From positions 1 to 6,722 of the forward strand of contig DSDH01000068.1 in the NCBI GenBank assembly GCA_011055475.1: a stretch of DNA of 6,722 bases. The letters run 5' to 3'. The translations under genes were made by a program, and so were the position numbers. The DNA comes from Phycisphaerales bacterium (GTDB lineage Bacteria; Planctomycetota; Phycisphaerae; Sedimentisphaerales; Anaerohalosphaeraceae). Below the pieces are notes generated by a model, which ran no database searches, was not told where the DNA came from, and saw only the letters and a program-made list of their open reading frames with translations. Shown piece after piece: positions 1 to 6,393 of the stretch. The first letter of the stretch is position 1; each line of letters begins with the position of its first letter.

Positions 1-122
1 CTGAACCCAAGAGCAACCAGGACCAGGGGTCCGAGGCAACAGGTCGAAGCAAGGATCGCGGCCAGTCCGCCGGCGAACAATGCGCCGCGTCCTGCTTGTG
101 GTTCGGTCTGGGTATCAGACAT
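1..122 (-). CDS. merT: MerT mercuric ion transporter, N-terminal part (cut by window edge)
   Basis: Inner-membrane carrier that takes Hg(II) from periplasmic MerP and passes it inward to mercuric reductase. Reading leftward from the ATG at 122, forty codons are present before the window ends. They give a short polar N-terminus (MSDTQTEPQAGRG), then a hydrophobic first membrane helix from about residue 14 with the motif ALFAGGLAAILAS, followed by the vicinal cysteine pair C28-C29 in TCCLGP. That pair is the metal-relay site of MerT proteins, and the surrounding sequence matches Tn501/Tn21-type MerT as I remember it. A purine-rich ribosome site (AAAGGAA on the minus strand) lies about 5-6 bases before the start. 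Transcription is expected from the MerR-controlled promoter at 158-188. Only the start of the gene is seen, so integrity of the rest and the presence of merP/merA cannot be judged. Confidence 0.93.
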   Translation of the reverse strand, partial: MSDTQTEPQAGRGALFAGGLAAILASTCCLGPLVLVALGF

Positions 123-157
123 GCGCTTTTCCTTTGGGATTCTGTTCGGATAGCGTA

Positions 158-188
158 ACCTTATTACCGTACTTAAGTACGGAGTCAA
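158..188 (-). promoter_or_regulatory. MerR-regulated mer operator-promoter (PmerT)
   Basis: Read on the minus strand, there is a -35 box TTGACT (183-188), a 19-base spacer and a -10 box TAAGGT (158-163). The over-long 19-base spacer is the signature of MerR-family promoters: MerR must untwist the DNA when Hg(II) binds. Within the spacer lies CCGTACTTAAGTACGG (167-182), a perfect 16-bp palindrome matching the known mer operator except at the centre, where Tn501/Tn21 are not fully symmetric. It drives merT leftward and also covers the merR control region, so MerR should repress its own gene. Confidence 0.93.
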
Positions 189-193
189 GCGAT

Positions 194-601
194 ATGCAGA
201 AAAAACTCGAGAATCTGACCATCGGTGCTTTTGCCGGCGCCGCCGGGGTCAACGTGGAGACTATTCGGTTCTATCAGCGCAAAGGACTGTTGCCCGAACC
301 AGACAAGCCCTACGGGAGCATCCGCCGCTACGGCGAGGCGGATGTCACGCGGGTGCGTTTCGTGAAGTCGGCTCAGCGGCTCGGGTTCAGCCTTGAGGAA
401 GTGGCTGAACTACTCGAGCTCGACGACGGTACGCACTGTGATGAAGCCCGCGAACAGGCCGAACGCAAACTGGCCGACGTGCGTACCAAACTTGACGACC
501 TCCGCCGCATCGAGGCCACCTTGACCACCCTGGTCGAGCAGTGTTGCACCGCCAAGGGCGAGGTGCGCTGCCCTTTGATCGAGTCGTTGCAGCAGAGCTG
601 A
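194..601 (+). CDS. merR: MerR, Hg(II)-responsive transcriptional regulator
   Basis: Cytoplasmic homodimer that represses the mer operon without mercury and activates it when Hg(II) binds. The 135-residue protein has an N-terminal winged helix-turn-helix (about 8-75; motifs NVETIRFYQRKGLL and YGSIRRYGEADVTRVRFVKSAQRLGFSLEE abbreviated), a dimerisation coiled coil (about 80-118) and a C-terminal metal loop. C82, C117 and C126 fall exactly at the numbers known for the Tn501 MerR Hg site. I chose the ATG at 194 because the protein then aligns with MerR from its first residues and is preceded by GGAG (181-184) at about 9 bases; the longer ORF from 80 would run through merT and the operator. The GGAG is the edge of the operator palindrome, so bound MerR covers its own gene's ribosome site at DNA level. 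Tn501 MerR, as I recall it, is 144 residues, so the tail here is about nine residues shorter, downstream of the last cysteine and probably harmless. It ends one base from the convergent exporter gene. Confidence 0.96.
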   Translation: MQKKLENLTIGAFAGAAGVNVETIRFYQRKGLLPEPDKPYGSIRRYGEADVTRVRFVKSAQRLGFSLEEVAELLELDDGTHCDEAREQAERKLADVRTKLDDLRRIEATLTTLVEQCCTAKGEVRCPLIESLQQS

Positions 602-602
602 G

Positions 603-1577
603 TCAGTCGGGGGCGGGCAGTGATCTGAACAGATGGCGCGGCAGCCACCACAGGTAGAACACCATCCCGAACAACTCGACCAGCGACTGGAATACAACCA
701 CCACCACAGTGGTCTCCCAGCCGGCTGGTAACGCCAGCGCGAACGGCAGCACGACGAAGGAGTTGCGGGTGCCGAGGCTGAAGGCGAGCGTCCGGCCGGC
801 ATCCATCGGCAATCGCAGCCATCGGGTGAGGCCCAGTGCAATCAACGCGGCCACCAGCAGGAAGCCGACGAACACCGGCAACACCGTCAGCAAGACCGAC
901 CCCGCATCGAGCACCGTGCCGACCTGTGCACCAGCAATCAGGAACACCACCACGGCCAGCAAGGGCACCGGCCACCAGCCGAGACGGTCGCGCCAGACGG
1001 CCCGCTCCGCTTGGGCCTCGACCCAGCGCTCGGTCAGCGCTGCGGCCACCAGGGGCAATCCGATCAGTGCGAGTGCGGCGGGCAGCACCTCTTCGGTCCT
1101 GAGTGCGGCGCTGAAATCGGCCGCCGGCAACATCAGCCACAGGTAGACCGGCAACAGCAGCAGTTGCAGCAGCAGGTTGAGCGGTGTGACGGCGATGGCC
1201 CGCGCCGTGTTGCCGCGCCCGAGCTGGGTGAAGGTGATGAACCAGTCGGTGCAGGGCACCAGCAAGACTAGCAGCACGCCCAGATGCAGCGCCGGATCGT
1301 CCGGTAGCCATGGCAGAATCAGCCACACCACCAGCGGGATGAGCACGAAGTTGCCGAGCAGGATGGCCAGCACGAAGCGCCGGTCGCGAAAGGCGTCGTG
1401 CACGTGCAGCAGCGGTACCTGCACGAAGGTGGCGTAGAGCAGCGCCGCCAGCACCGGCCATAGCAGAGCCTCGAAGCGCGCCCCGACGTCTGGTCGCAGG
1501 CTGCCCAGTAACAGTCCGCCGACGATGGCGGTCAGGTAGATCCAGACCTGCTGGCGTTCAAGAGTCAGCCGGCTCAT
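603..1577 (-). CDS. ACR3/BASS-family transporter, putative arsenite-type efflux protein
   Basis: Polytopic inner-membrane protein of 324 residues with about ten predicted helices (approximately 11-29, 36-56, 68-89, 97-117, 125-149, 163-181, 203-222, 226-250, 262-284, 288-312), the architecture of the bile acid:sodium symporter superfamily. It resembles ACR3: helix 4 carries PCT with C109, matching the cysteine needed for arsenite transport in ACR3, and the last helix carries a buried glutamate, E301 (SLVELFGM), where ACR3 has its conserved glutamate. The GTRNSF segment (269-274) sits at the helix-9 motif. Overall similarity to classical ACR3 looks modest, so arsenite is a likely but unproven substrate. 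No arsR, arsC or arsenite sensor is present here, and the gene instead converges on merR, leaving one base between stops (TGA at 603-605). The start ATG at 1577 has only a weak AGG upstream. A minus-strand ORF ends 3 bases before it, so it could be co-transcribed from farther upstream. Confidence 0.82.
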   Translation of the reverse strand: MSRLTLERQQVWIYLTAIVGGLLLGSLRPDVGARFEALLWPVLAALLYATFVQVPLLHVHDAFRDRRFVLAILLGNFVLIPLVVWLILPWLPDDPALHLGVLLVLLVPCTDWFITFTQLGRGNTARAIAVTPLNLLLQLLLLPVYLWLMLPAADFSAALRTEEVLPAALALIGLPLVAAALTERWVEAQAERAVWRDRLGWWPVPLLAVVVFLIAGAQVGTVLDAGSVLLTVLPVFVGFLLVAALIALGLTRWLRLPMDAGRTLAFSLGTRNSFVVLPFALALPAGWETTVVVVVFQSLVELFGMVFYLWWLPRHLFRSLPAPD

Positions 1578-1580
1578 CAG

Positions 1581-1799
1581 CTAAGCCTGAAGTGGATGTC
1601 CGACACGGTCCGGGGGATCGAATCGTGTGTGGCGCACAACTGCATTTCTCCAGGCAAATGCCGCATTCTCCATTATCCGAATCGGGGCGGGTTCCTCCGC
1701 CTGCCGATGCTGAAAATCAACCGCTTGATTCGTCCGCGCGTAACCTGTTGATTCATAAAGCGCCTGAATCCGCCCTTTGCGGACTTCCGGCCACTTCAT
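1581..1799 (-). CDS. Possible small protein of unknown function upstream of the exporter
   Basis: I do not recognise this ORF. From the ATG at 1799 it encodes 72 residues beginning MKWPEVRKGRIQALYE, polar and rich in Arg and Ala, with no membrane segment or metal motif. Its TAG stop (1581-1583) is 3 bases before the exporter's ATG, a spacing typical of translationally coupled gene pairs. Against it: no Shine-Dalgarno sequence precedes the ATG, and that ATG sits in the loop of the hairpin at 1787-1813. The ORF could also be opened upstream, but only through the tandem repeat, which is implausible. It may be a real leader gene, the remnant of a decayed gene, or chance. Evidence is weak. Confidence 0.22.
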   Translation of the reverse strand: MKWPEVRKGRIQALYESTGYARTNQAVDFQHRQAEEPAPIRIMENAAFAWRNAVVRHTRFDPPDRVGHPLQA

Positions 1800-1813
1800 A
1801 AGTGCGAGGCCGG
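1787..1813. repeat. Bulged inverted repeat (hairpin)
   Basis: CCGGC then CACTT (1787-1796), loop CAT, then AAGTG (1800-1804), a four-base bulge and GCCGG (1809-1813): two perfect 5-bp stems stacked across a one-sided bulge. No T-run follows on either strand, so it is not a normal terminator. Its role is unknown; it could be an RNA structure or a palindromic repeat element. Confidence 0.5.
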
Positions 1814-1869
1814 AGCGAGGAATACGCAGGAGAGAGTGAAAACGGGCGTTTTCGGGCGTCCTGGCGCTG

Positions 1870-1950
1870 GCGCGAAGTCCGCAGGAATCCGCACGAACCC
1901 GCACGAACCCGCACGAACCCGCACGAACCCGCACGAACCCGCACGAACCC
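1870..1950. repeat. 10-bp tandem repeat array, unit GCACGAACCC
   Basis: Six identical head-to-tail copies of GCACGAACCC occupy 1891-1950. They are preceded by an 8/10 copy, GCAGGAATCC (1881-1890), and a more decayed one, GCGCGAAGTCC (1870-1880). Degeneracy only on the left suggests copy-number growth by slippage from the right or centre. The period is close to one helical turn and not divisible by three, so any translation repeats every 30 bases and all frames stay open. Shifted by two bases the unit contains CGAACCCGC, which is also the T-arm sequence of the neighbouring tmRNA (2031-2039). There are no spacers, so it is not a CRISPR. Confidence 0.95.
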
Positions 1951-1976
1951 GTGCAGGTACGCGGGACTTCAAGAAA

Positions 1977-2006
1977 AATGCCCAACTGCATACACAGTTG
2001 GGCATT
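1977..2006 (-). terminator. Rho-independent terminator of ssrA
   Basis: Perfect 12-bp stem AATGCCCAACTG / CAGTTGGGCATT (1977-1988 and 1995-2006) with a six-base loop. On the minus strand the stem runs straight into a T-rich tail (complement of the A-run at 1974-1978). It begins 5 bases beyond the tmRNA CCA end and is oriented to stop ssrA transcription. It also separates ssrA from the exporter on the same strand. Confidence 0.9.
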
Positions 2007-2011
2007 GGTAT

Positions 2012-2370
2012 TGGTGGAGGCGGCGGGAATCGAACCCGCGTCCGCGAGCCCTCTGCCCTTGGTACTACATGCTTAGTTTCGTCTTTGTTTTAACCCGACC
2101 TATCCCGACGAACATGGATAGGCAAGGCGAGCCCGGATTTGGATTTAACGGGTCGGCTCCAAGGCAGACCTCACCGCGATCCCATGTATATGACCTTTGT
2201 TCCACCCGCATGGGCACAGACGGGCAAAGGCAAGCGGCTAATTAGGCCGCGAGAGCGTAGTTGTCGTCGTTGGCAACTATTTACATACAGCAGTTGGATT
2301 TACGAGGCTACGCTGTCACCTCGGCATGCACCTCAGGTTTTGTAACCCACGTCGAAGCCGTGTCGCCCCC
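2012..2370 (-). ncRNA. ssrA: tmRNA (transfer-messenger RNA)
   Basis: With SmpB, tmRNA enters stalled ribosomes, is charged with alanine, and supplies a short message that tags the unfinished protein for proteolysis. On the minus strand the RNA begins GGGGGCG at 2370 (complement of 2364-2370). This pairs over seven positions, one of them G.U, with CGCCTCC (2016-2022), leaving discriminator A and an encoded CCA (2012-2014). The conserved GGCTTCGACG follows the acceptor strand. The T-arm has a five-pair GCGGG/CCCGC stem around TTCGATT (2023-2039). The tag frame lies at 2242-2274. The 359-base length fits one-piece tmRNAs (363 in E. coli). The middle should hold the pseudoknots, which I did not fold. 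A promoter and terminator flank it. smpB is not in this window. The 3' end faces the metal-resistance genes. Confidence 0.97.
2242..2274 (-). other. tmRNA tag-peptide reading frame
   Basis: Ten codons from the resume codon GCC (2272-2274) to TAA (2242-2244) encode ANDDNYALAA; with the alanine carried by tmRNA itself the full degradation tag is AANDDNYALAA. The C-terminal ALAA is the ClpXP/ClpAP recognition end. The preceding bases AATAGTT match the usual position-setting region upstream of the resume codon. The E. coli tag differs only by Glu for the second Asp. Confidence 0.95.
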
Positions 2371-2388
2371 GTGGTTGATACCTAGGAC

Positions 2389-2417
2389 AGTGTAACTGCC
2401 GGCAGGTTCCCTGTCAT
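2389..2417 (-). promoter_or_regulatory. Predicted sigma-70 promoter of ssrA
   Basis: On the minus strand ATGACA (2412-2417; 5 of 6 to TTGACA) is followed after exactly 17 bases by TACACT (2389-2394; 4 of 6 to TATAAT). Initiation about seven bases on would give a precursor with a 5' leader of roughly 10-12 bases before the mature GGGGGCG end, as expected if RNase P trims the 5' end. Position and spacing are good; activity is inferred. Confidence 0.6.
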
Positions 2418-2445
2418 CCGGCGTGCGCGGGGAGGGCGTTTCCTT

Positions 2446-2451
2446 TATCAT
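2446..2451 (+). promoter_or_regulatory. Candidate -10 box for purL
   Basis: TATCAT matches TATAAT at 5 of 6 positions and lies 38 bases before the purL ATG in the 119-base gap shared with the divergent ssrA. No good -35 box lies 16-18 bases upstream (the sequence there is GC-rich), and I see no PurR operator resembling ACGCAAACGTTTGCGT. It would need an activator or be a weak promoter; tentative. Confidence 0.25.
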
Positions 2452-2489
2452 TTCGGCTCTTTTTCGATGCTTGCCGGACCTGGGGAATC

Positions 2490-5400
2490 ATGCTCGTAAT
2501 CACTGGAAGCGCGGCGCTCTCGGCGTTCCGCCGCACCCGCCTGCTGGAATCCATCCGCACCGTGGCGCCGGAGGTCCTGGACCTGACGGCGGCCTATGTC
2601 CATTTCGTGGATACCGACCGGGCCCTGTCCGAGGCGGAGCACTCGGTGCTGGAGCGCCTGCTGGACTACGGCGAGGCGCCGGCGGCGGCCCCGGCAGGCC
2701 AGCTCTGCCTGGTGATCCCGCGGCCGGGGACGATCTCGCCCTGGGCGAGCAAGGCCACCGACATCGCCCGTAATTGCGGGCTGGCGGCGGTGCACCGCAT
2801 CGAGCGCGGCATTGCCTATTACCTGACCGGCGCCGTGGACGACGCGGCGCTCGGGCGCATCAACCCCCTTCTCCATGACCGCATGATCGAGCGGGTGTTC
2901 CATGACCTGGGTGAGGCGGAGCGTCTGTTCGTGCGCGAGGAGCCGCGGCCGTTGCGTACCGTGGATATCGCCAGCGACGCCCTGGCGGCGCTGGCGGTGG
3001 CCAACCGGGAGTTGGGCCTGGCGCTCTCCGACGAGGAGATCGAGTACCTGGCGGAGAACTATCAGCAGCTCGGGCGCAATCCCACCGATGTTGAGCTGAT
3101 GATGTTCGCCAAGGCGAACTCGGAGCACTGCCGCCACAAGATCTTCAATGCCGACTGGATCATCGACGGCGAGCGTCAGCCCAAGTCGCTGTTCGCGATG
3201 ATCCGCAACACCTATAACAAGTCGCCCAACGGCGTGCTGTCGGCCTACAAGGACAACGCCTCCATTGTGAAGGGCTCGCCGGCCAGCCGCTTCTTCCCGG
3301 ACCCGGCCACCGGCGAGTACGACTACGTGGACGAGGACGTCCACATGCTGATGAAGGTGGAGACCCACAATCACCCGACGGCCATCTCGCCCTTCCCGGG
3401 CGCCGCCACCGGCGCGGGCGGGGAGATTCGCGACGAGGGCGCCACCGGCTCGGGCAGCAAGCCCAAGGCCGGGCTGTGCGGTTTCTCAGTCTCCAACCTG
3501 CGCATCCCGGGCTTCGAGCAGCCCTGGGAAACGGACCACGGCAAGCCGGCGCGTATCGCCTCGGCGCTGGAGATCATGCTGGAGGGCCCGATCGGGGCCG
3601 CCGCCTTCAACAACGAGTTCGGCCGGCCGAACATCGCCGGCTATTTCCGCAGCTTCGAGGAAAAGGTGCCGGGTCCCACCGGCGAGGAGATCCGCGGCTA
3701 TCACAAGCCGATCATGCTCGCCGGCGGGGTGGGCAACATCCGCGGGACACACGTGGAGAAGCGTCGCCTGCCCGAGGGCACGCCCATCGTGGTGCTCGGC
3801 GGTCCGGCCATGCTGATCGGTCTGGGTGGCGGGGCGGCGTCGTCCATGGCCAGCGGCGAGAGTACCGAGGACCTCGATTTCGCCTCCGTGCAGCGCGGCA
3901 ACCCCGAGATGCAGCGCCGCGCCCAGGAGGTGATCGACCGTTGCACCGCCATGGGTATCGACAGCCCGATCCTGTCCATCCATGACGTGGGCGCGGGCGG
4001 CCTGTCCAATGCCATCCCCGAGATCATCAATGACGCCGACCGCGGCGGGCGCTTCGAGCTGCGCACCGTGCCCTGCGACGAGCCCGGCATGTCGCCGATG
4101 GAGATCTGGTGCAACGAGGCCCAGGAACGCTACGTGCTGGCCATCGCCCCCGAGCGCCTGGAGGCCTTCGAGCGCCTGTGCGCGCGCGAGCGCTGGCCCT
4201 CTGCCTTGGTTGGCCAGACCAACCAGGAACAGGAGCTGCTGGTGGGCGATGCCCACTTCGAGAACAAGCCGGTGAACCTGCCGCTTGAGGTGCTGCTCGG
4301 CAAGGCGCCGAAGATGCTGCGCGACGTGCACCACCATCCCTTCCCGAAACCCGAGTTCGATACCTCGAAGGTCGACATCGCCGACGCGATCGAGCGTGTG
4401 CTGCGCCTGCCGTCGGTGGCCTCCAAGTCCTTCCTCATCACCATCGGTGACCGCACCGTCACCGGCATGGTCACGCGTGACCAGATGGTCGGACCCTGGC
4501 AGGTGCCGGTGGCCGACGTGGCCGTGACCTGCGCCGACTACAAGGGCCATGCCGGTGAGGCGATGGCCATGGGCGAACGCAGCCCGATCGCGCTGGTACA
4601 CGCCCCGGCCTCTGGGCGCATGGCCCTGGGCGAGGCGCTCACCAACATCGCGGCCGCCGCCATCGGCGAGCTTTCCGACGTGCGCCTGTCGGCCAACTGG
4701 ATGGCCGCCGCCGGTCACCCGGGCGAGGACGCCGCGCTGTTCGACACGGTGAAGACCATCGGCGAGGAAATCTGCCCGGCCCTCGGCCTGGCCATTCCCG
4801 TGGGCAAGGATTCGCTGTCCATGAAGACCGTCTGGGAGGAGGGCGGCCAGCAGCGCGCCGTCACCGGGCCGCTGTCGCTCATCATCTCGGCCTTTGCCCC
4901 GGTGACCGACGTGCGCCGCACGCTTACCCCGCAGCTGCGTACCGACGTCGGCGACAGCGACCTGATCCTTATCGATCTGGGCCGCGGCTCGCAGCGCATG
5001 GCGGGCTCCGCCCTCGCGCAGGTCTACAAGCAGGTGGGGCACCACGCCCCGGACCTCGACAGTCCCGAGGCCATGCGTGCCTTCTTCCGCGCCATCCAGG
5101 ACCTCAACCGCGACGGTCTGCTGCTGGCCTATCACGACCGTTCCGACGGCGGCCTGCTGGCCACTGTCTGCGAGATGGCCTTTGCCGGGCACACGGGCGT
5201 GGATCTGCGCCTCGACGACCTGGGAGACGACCCGGTAGCCGCGCTATTCAACGAGGAGCTGGGTGCCGTGCTCCAGGTGCGCCATGCCGACCTCGACACC
5301 GTGCTGGAGACCCTGCACCAGAACGGCCTGGCCCATTACGCCCATGTGATCGGTGGCCTGAACAGCCACGACAAGCTGGTGGTGAGCCACGGCGGCCGGG

Positions 5401-6368
5401 TGATCTACGACAACACGCGAAACGCCCTGCAGCAGGCCTGGTGCGAAACCAGCTATCGCCTGCAGGCCCTGCGTGACAACGCCGACTGTGCCGCCCAGGA
5501 GTTCGAGCGCATCGCGCAGGCCGATCCGGGCCTGTCGCCCGTGCTCACCTTCGAACTCACCGAGGACGTGGCCGCGCCATTCATCAATACCGGTGTGCGT
5601 CCCCAGGTGGCGATCCTGCGCGAGCAGGGCGTGAACGGGCAGGTGGAGATGGCTGCGGCCTTTCACAGTGCGGGCTTCACCCCGGTGGACGTGCACATGT
5701 CGGACGTCATCGCCGGTACGGTGGACCTGGCCGAGTTCAAGGGCCTGGTCGCCTGCGGCGGTTTCTCCTACGGCGACGTGCTGGGGGCGGGCGGTGGCTG
5801 GGCCAAGTCCATCCTCTTCAATCCACAGGCACGCGATGCCTTCGAGGCCTTCTTCCAGCGCGGGGACAGCTTCGGTCTGGGCGTGTGCAACGGCTGCCAG
5901 GCCTTCTCCCAGCTGCGCGAGCTGATCCCGGGCGCCGGCCACTGGCCGCGCTTCATGCGCAATCGCTCCGAACAGTTCGAGGCGCGTCTGAGCCTGGTGG
6001 AGGTGCTGGAGAGCCCCTCCATCTTCCTCCAGGGCATGCAGGGCTCACGGCTGCCCATTGCCGTTGCCCATGGCGAGGGCCGCGCGGTATTCGATACCGG
6101 TTCACCGGCCGCTGCGCAGGAGGGGGGTCTGGTGTCGTTGCGCTACGTGGACAATCACGGCCAGCCCACCGAGCATTATCCGGAGAACCCCAACGGCTCG
6201 CCGGCGGGCATCACCGGCCTCACCACCGAGGACGGGCGCTTCACGATCATGATGCCGCACCCCGAGCGCGTGTTCCGCGCCGTGCAGTACTCCTGGCACC
6301 CAGTGGACTGGGGCGAGGAGGGCCCCTGGCTGCGCATGTTCCGCAACGCCCGGGTGTGGGTTGGCTAA
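2490..6368 (+). CDS. purL: Phosphoribosylformylglycinamidine synthase (FGAM synthase), single-chain type
   Basis: Cytosolic enzyme of step 4 of purine biosynthesis: FGAR + glutamine + ATP to FGAM + glutamate + ADP + Pi. The 1292 residues align throughout with E. coli PurL (1295), with no frameshift. Order: PurS-like N-terminal domain (about 1-150), linker, two AIR-synthase-like halves, and C-terminal class I glutaminase (about 1038-1292). Visible motifs are NSEHCRHK (210-217), KVETHNHPT (289-297) followed by the glycine-rich PGAATGAGGEIRDEG, GKDSLSMK (772-779) and YHDRSDGG (881-888). The glutaminase triad is complete: C1133 (GVCNGCQ), H1257 and E1259 (PHPERVF), corresponding to 1135/1260/1262 of the Salmonella enzyme. 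The ATG at 2490 puts GSAALSAFR where E. coli has GSPALSAFR. GGGGA (2482-2486) is only 3 bases away, closer than usual; GGA at 2476-2478 may help. It stands alone between ssrA and a strong terminator, so it is probably monocistronic. Confidence 0.98.
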   Translation: MLVITGSAALSAFRRTRLLESIRTVAPEVLDLTAAYVHFVDTDRALSEAEHSVLERLLDYGEAPAAAPAGQLCLVIPRPGTISPWASKATDIARNCGLAAVHRIERGIAYYLTGAVDDAALGRINPLLHDRMIERVFHDLGEAERLFVREEPRPLRTVDIASDALAALAVANRELGLALSDEEIEYLAENYQQLGRNPTDVELMMFAKANSEHCRHKIFNADWIIDGERQPKSLFAMIRNTYNKSPNGVLSAYKDNASIVKGSPASRFFPDPATGEYDYVDEDVHMLMKVETHNHPTAISPFPGAATGAGGEIRDEGATGSGSKPKAGLCGFSVSNLRIPGFEQPWETDHGKPARIASALEIMLEGPIGAAAFNNEFGRPNIAGYFRSFEEKVPGPTGEEIRGYHKPIMLAGGVGNIRGTHVEKRRLPEGTPIVVLGGPAMLIGLGGGAASSMASGESTEDLDFASVQRGNPEMQRRAQEVIDRCTAMGIDSPILSIHDVGAGGLSNAIPEIINDADRGGRFELRTVPCDEPGMSPMEIWCNEAQERYVLAIAPERLEAFERLCARERWPSALVGQTNQEQELLVGDAHFENKPVNLPLEVLLGKAPKMLRDVHHHPFPKPEFDTSKVDIADAIERVLRLPSVASKSFLITIGDRTVTGMVTRDQMVGPWQVPVADVAVTCADYKGHAGEAMAMGERSPIALVHAPASGRMALGEALTNIAAAAIGELSDVRLSANWMAAAGHPGEDAALFDTVKTIGEEICPALGLAIPVGKDSLSMKTVWEEGGQQRAVTGPLSLIISAFAPVTDVRRTLTPQLRTDVGDSDLILIDLGRGSQRMAGSALAQVYKQVGHHAPDLDSPEAMRAFFRAIQDLNRDGLLLAYHDRSDGGLLATVCEMAFAGHTGVDLRLDDLGDDPVAALFNEELGAVLQVRHADLDTVLETLHQNGLAHYAHVIGGLNSHDKLVVSHGGRVIYDNTRNALQQAWCETSYRLQALRDNADCAAQEFERIAQADPGLSPVLTFELTEDVAAPFINTGVRPQVAILREQGVNGQVEMAAAFHSAGFTPVDVHMSDVIAGTVDLAEFKGLVACGGFSYGDVLGAGGGWAKSILFNPQARDAFEAFFQRGDSFGLGVCNGCQAFSQLRELIPGAGHWPRFMRNRSEQFEARLSLVEVLESPSIFLQGMQGSRLPIAVAHGEGRAVFDTGSPAAAQEGGLVSLRYVDNHGQPTEHYPENPNGSPAGITGLTTEDGRFTIMMPHPERVFRAVQYSWHPVDWGEEGPWLRMFRNARVWVG

Positions 6369-6393
6369 GCCGCCGTCATCACCGCGGCCTGCC

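Larger units (their letters stand above)
1578..1976. other. Repeat-rich intergenic stretch between exporter gene and ssrA
   Basis: About 400 bases without a confident gene. From left to right there is a weak minus-strand ORF (1581-1799), small inverted repeats (AATCAA/TTGATT at 1715-1730, TCCGC/GCGGA at 1769-1783, a bulged hairpin at 1787-1813, GAAAAC/GTTTTC at 1838-1853), then the 10-bp tandem array (1870-1950). The 9-mer GCGGACTTC (1779-1787) recurs inverted as GAAGTCCGC (1874-1882), and a near copy GCGGGACTTC lies at 1961-1970 beyond the array. Several overlapping ORFs on both strands cross the array; their proteins (VRAGSCGF-type or NPHEPART-type runs) are products of the repeat and not credible genes. 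No convincing promoter for the exporter was found here. Confidence 0.6.

Noticed and set aside
80..193. Upstream in-frame extension of merR from ATG 80
   Set aside because: It would be translated through merT's start and the mer operator; the ATG at 194 matches the known MerR N-terminus and has a ribosome site.
373..1461. 362-codon minus-strand frame and several plus-strand frames over the exporter and merR
   Set aside because: They overlap the exporter and merR in other frames, with Arg/Ala/Pro-rich composition typical of shadow frames.
1725..1759. Plus-strand promoter TTGATT / CATAAA
   Set aside because: The spacing is 23 bases, far from 17, and no plausible plus-strand gene follows.
1870..1950. 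CRISPR array
   Set aside because: Units are 10 bases and contiguous, with no spacers and no cas genes.
2012..2040. Stand-alone tRNA gene on the minus strand
   Set aside because: The T-arm and acceptor belong to the tRNA-like domain of tmRNA; no anticodon arm is present.
1802..2245. ORFs reading through the tandem array and the strand opposite tmRNA (GGGGNRTRVREPS-type product)
   Set aside because: These arise from the repeat and the complement of the tmRNA T-arm, a familiar spurious product next to tRNA-like genes.
2420..2489. PurR operator ahead of purL
   Set aside because: Only a short GCGTTT fragment is present; no 16-base palindrome resembling the PurR consensus.
3486..5192. 568-codon open frame on the minus strand
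   Set aside because: It is antisense to purL, GC-rich third positions keep it open, and its translation looks like no known protein.
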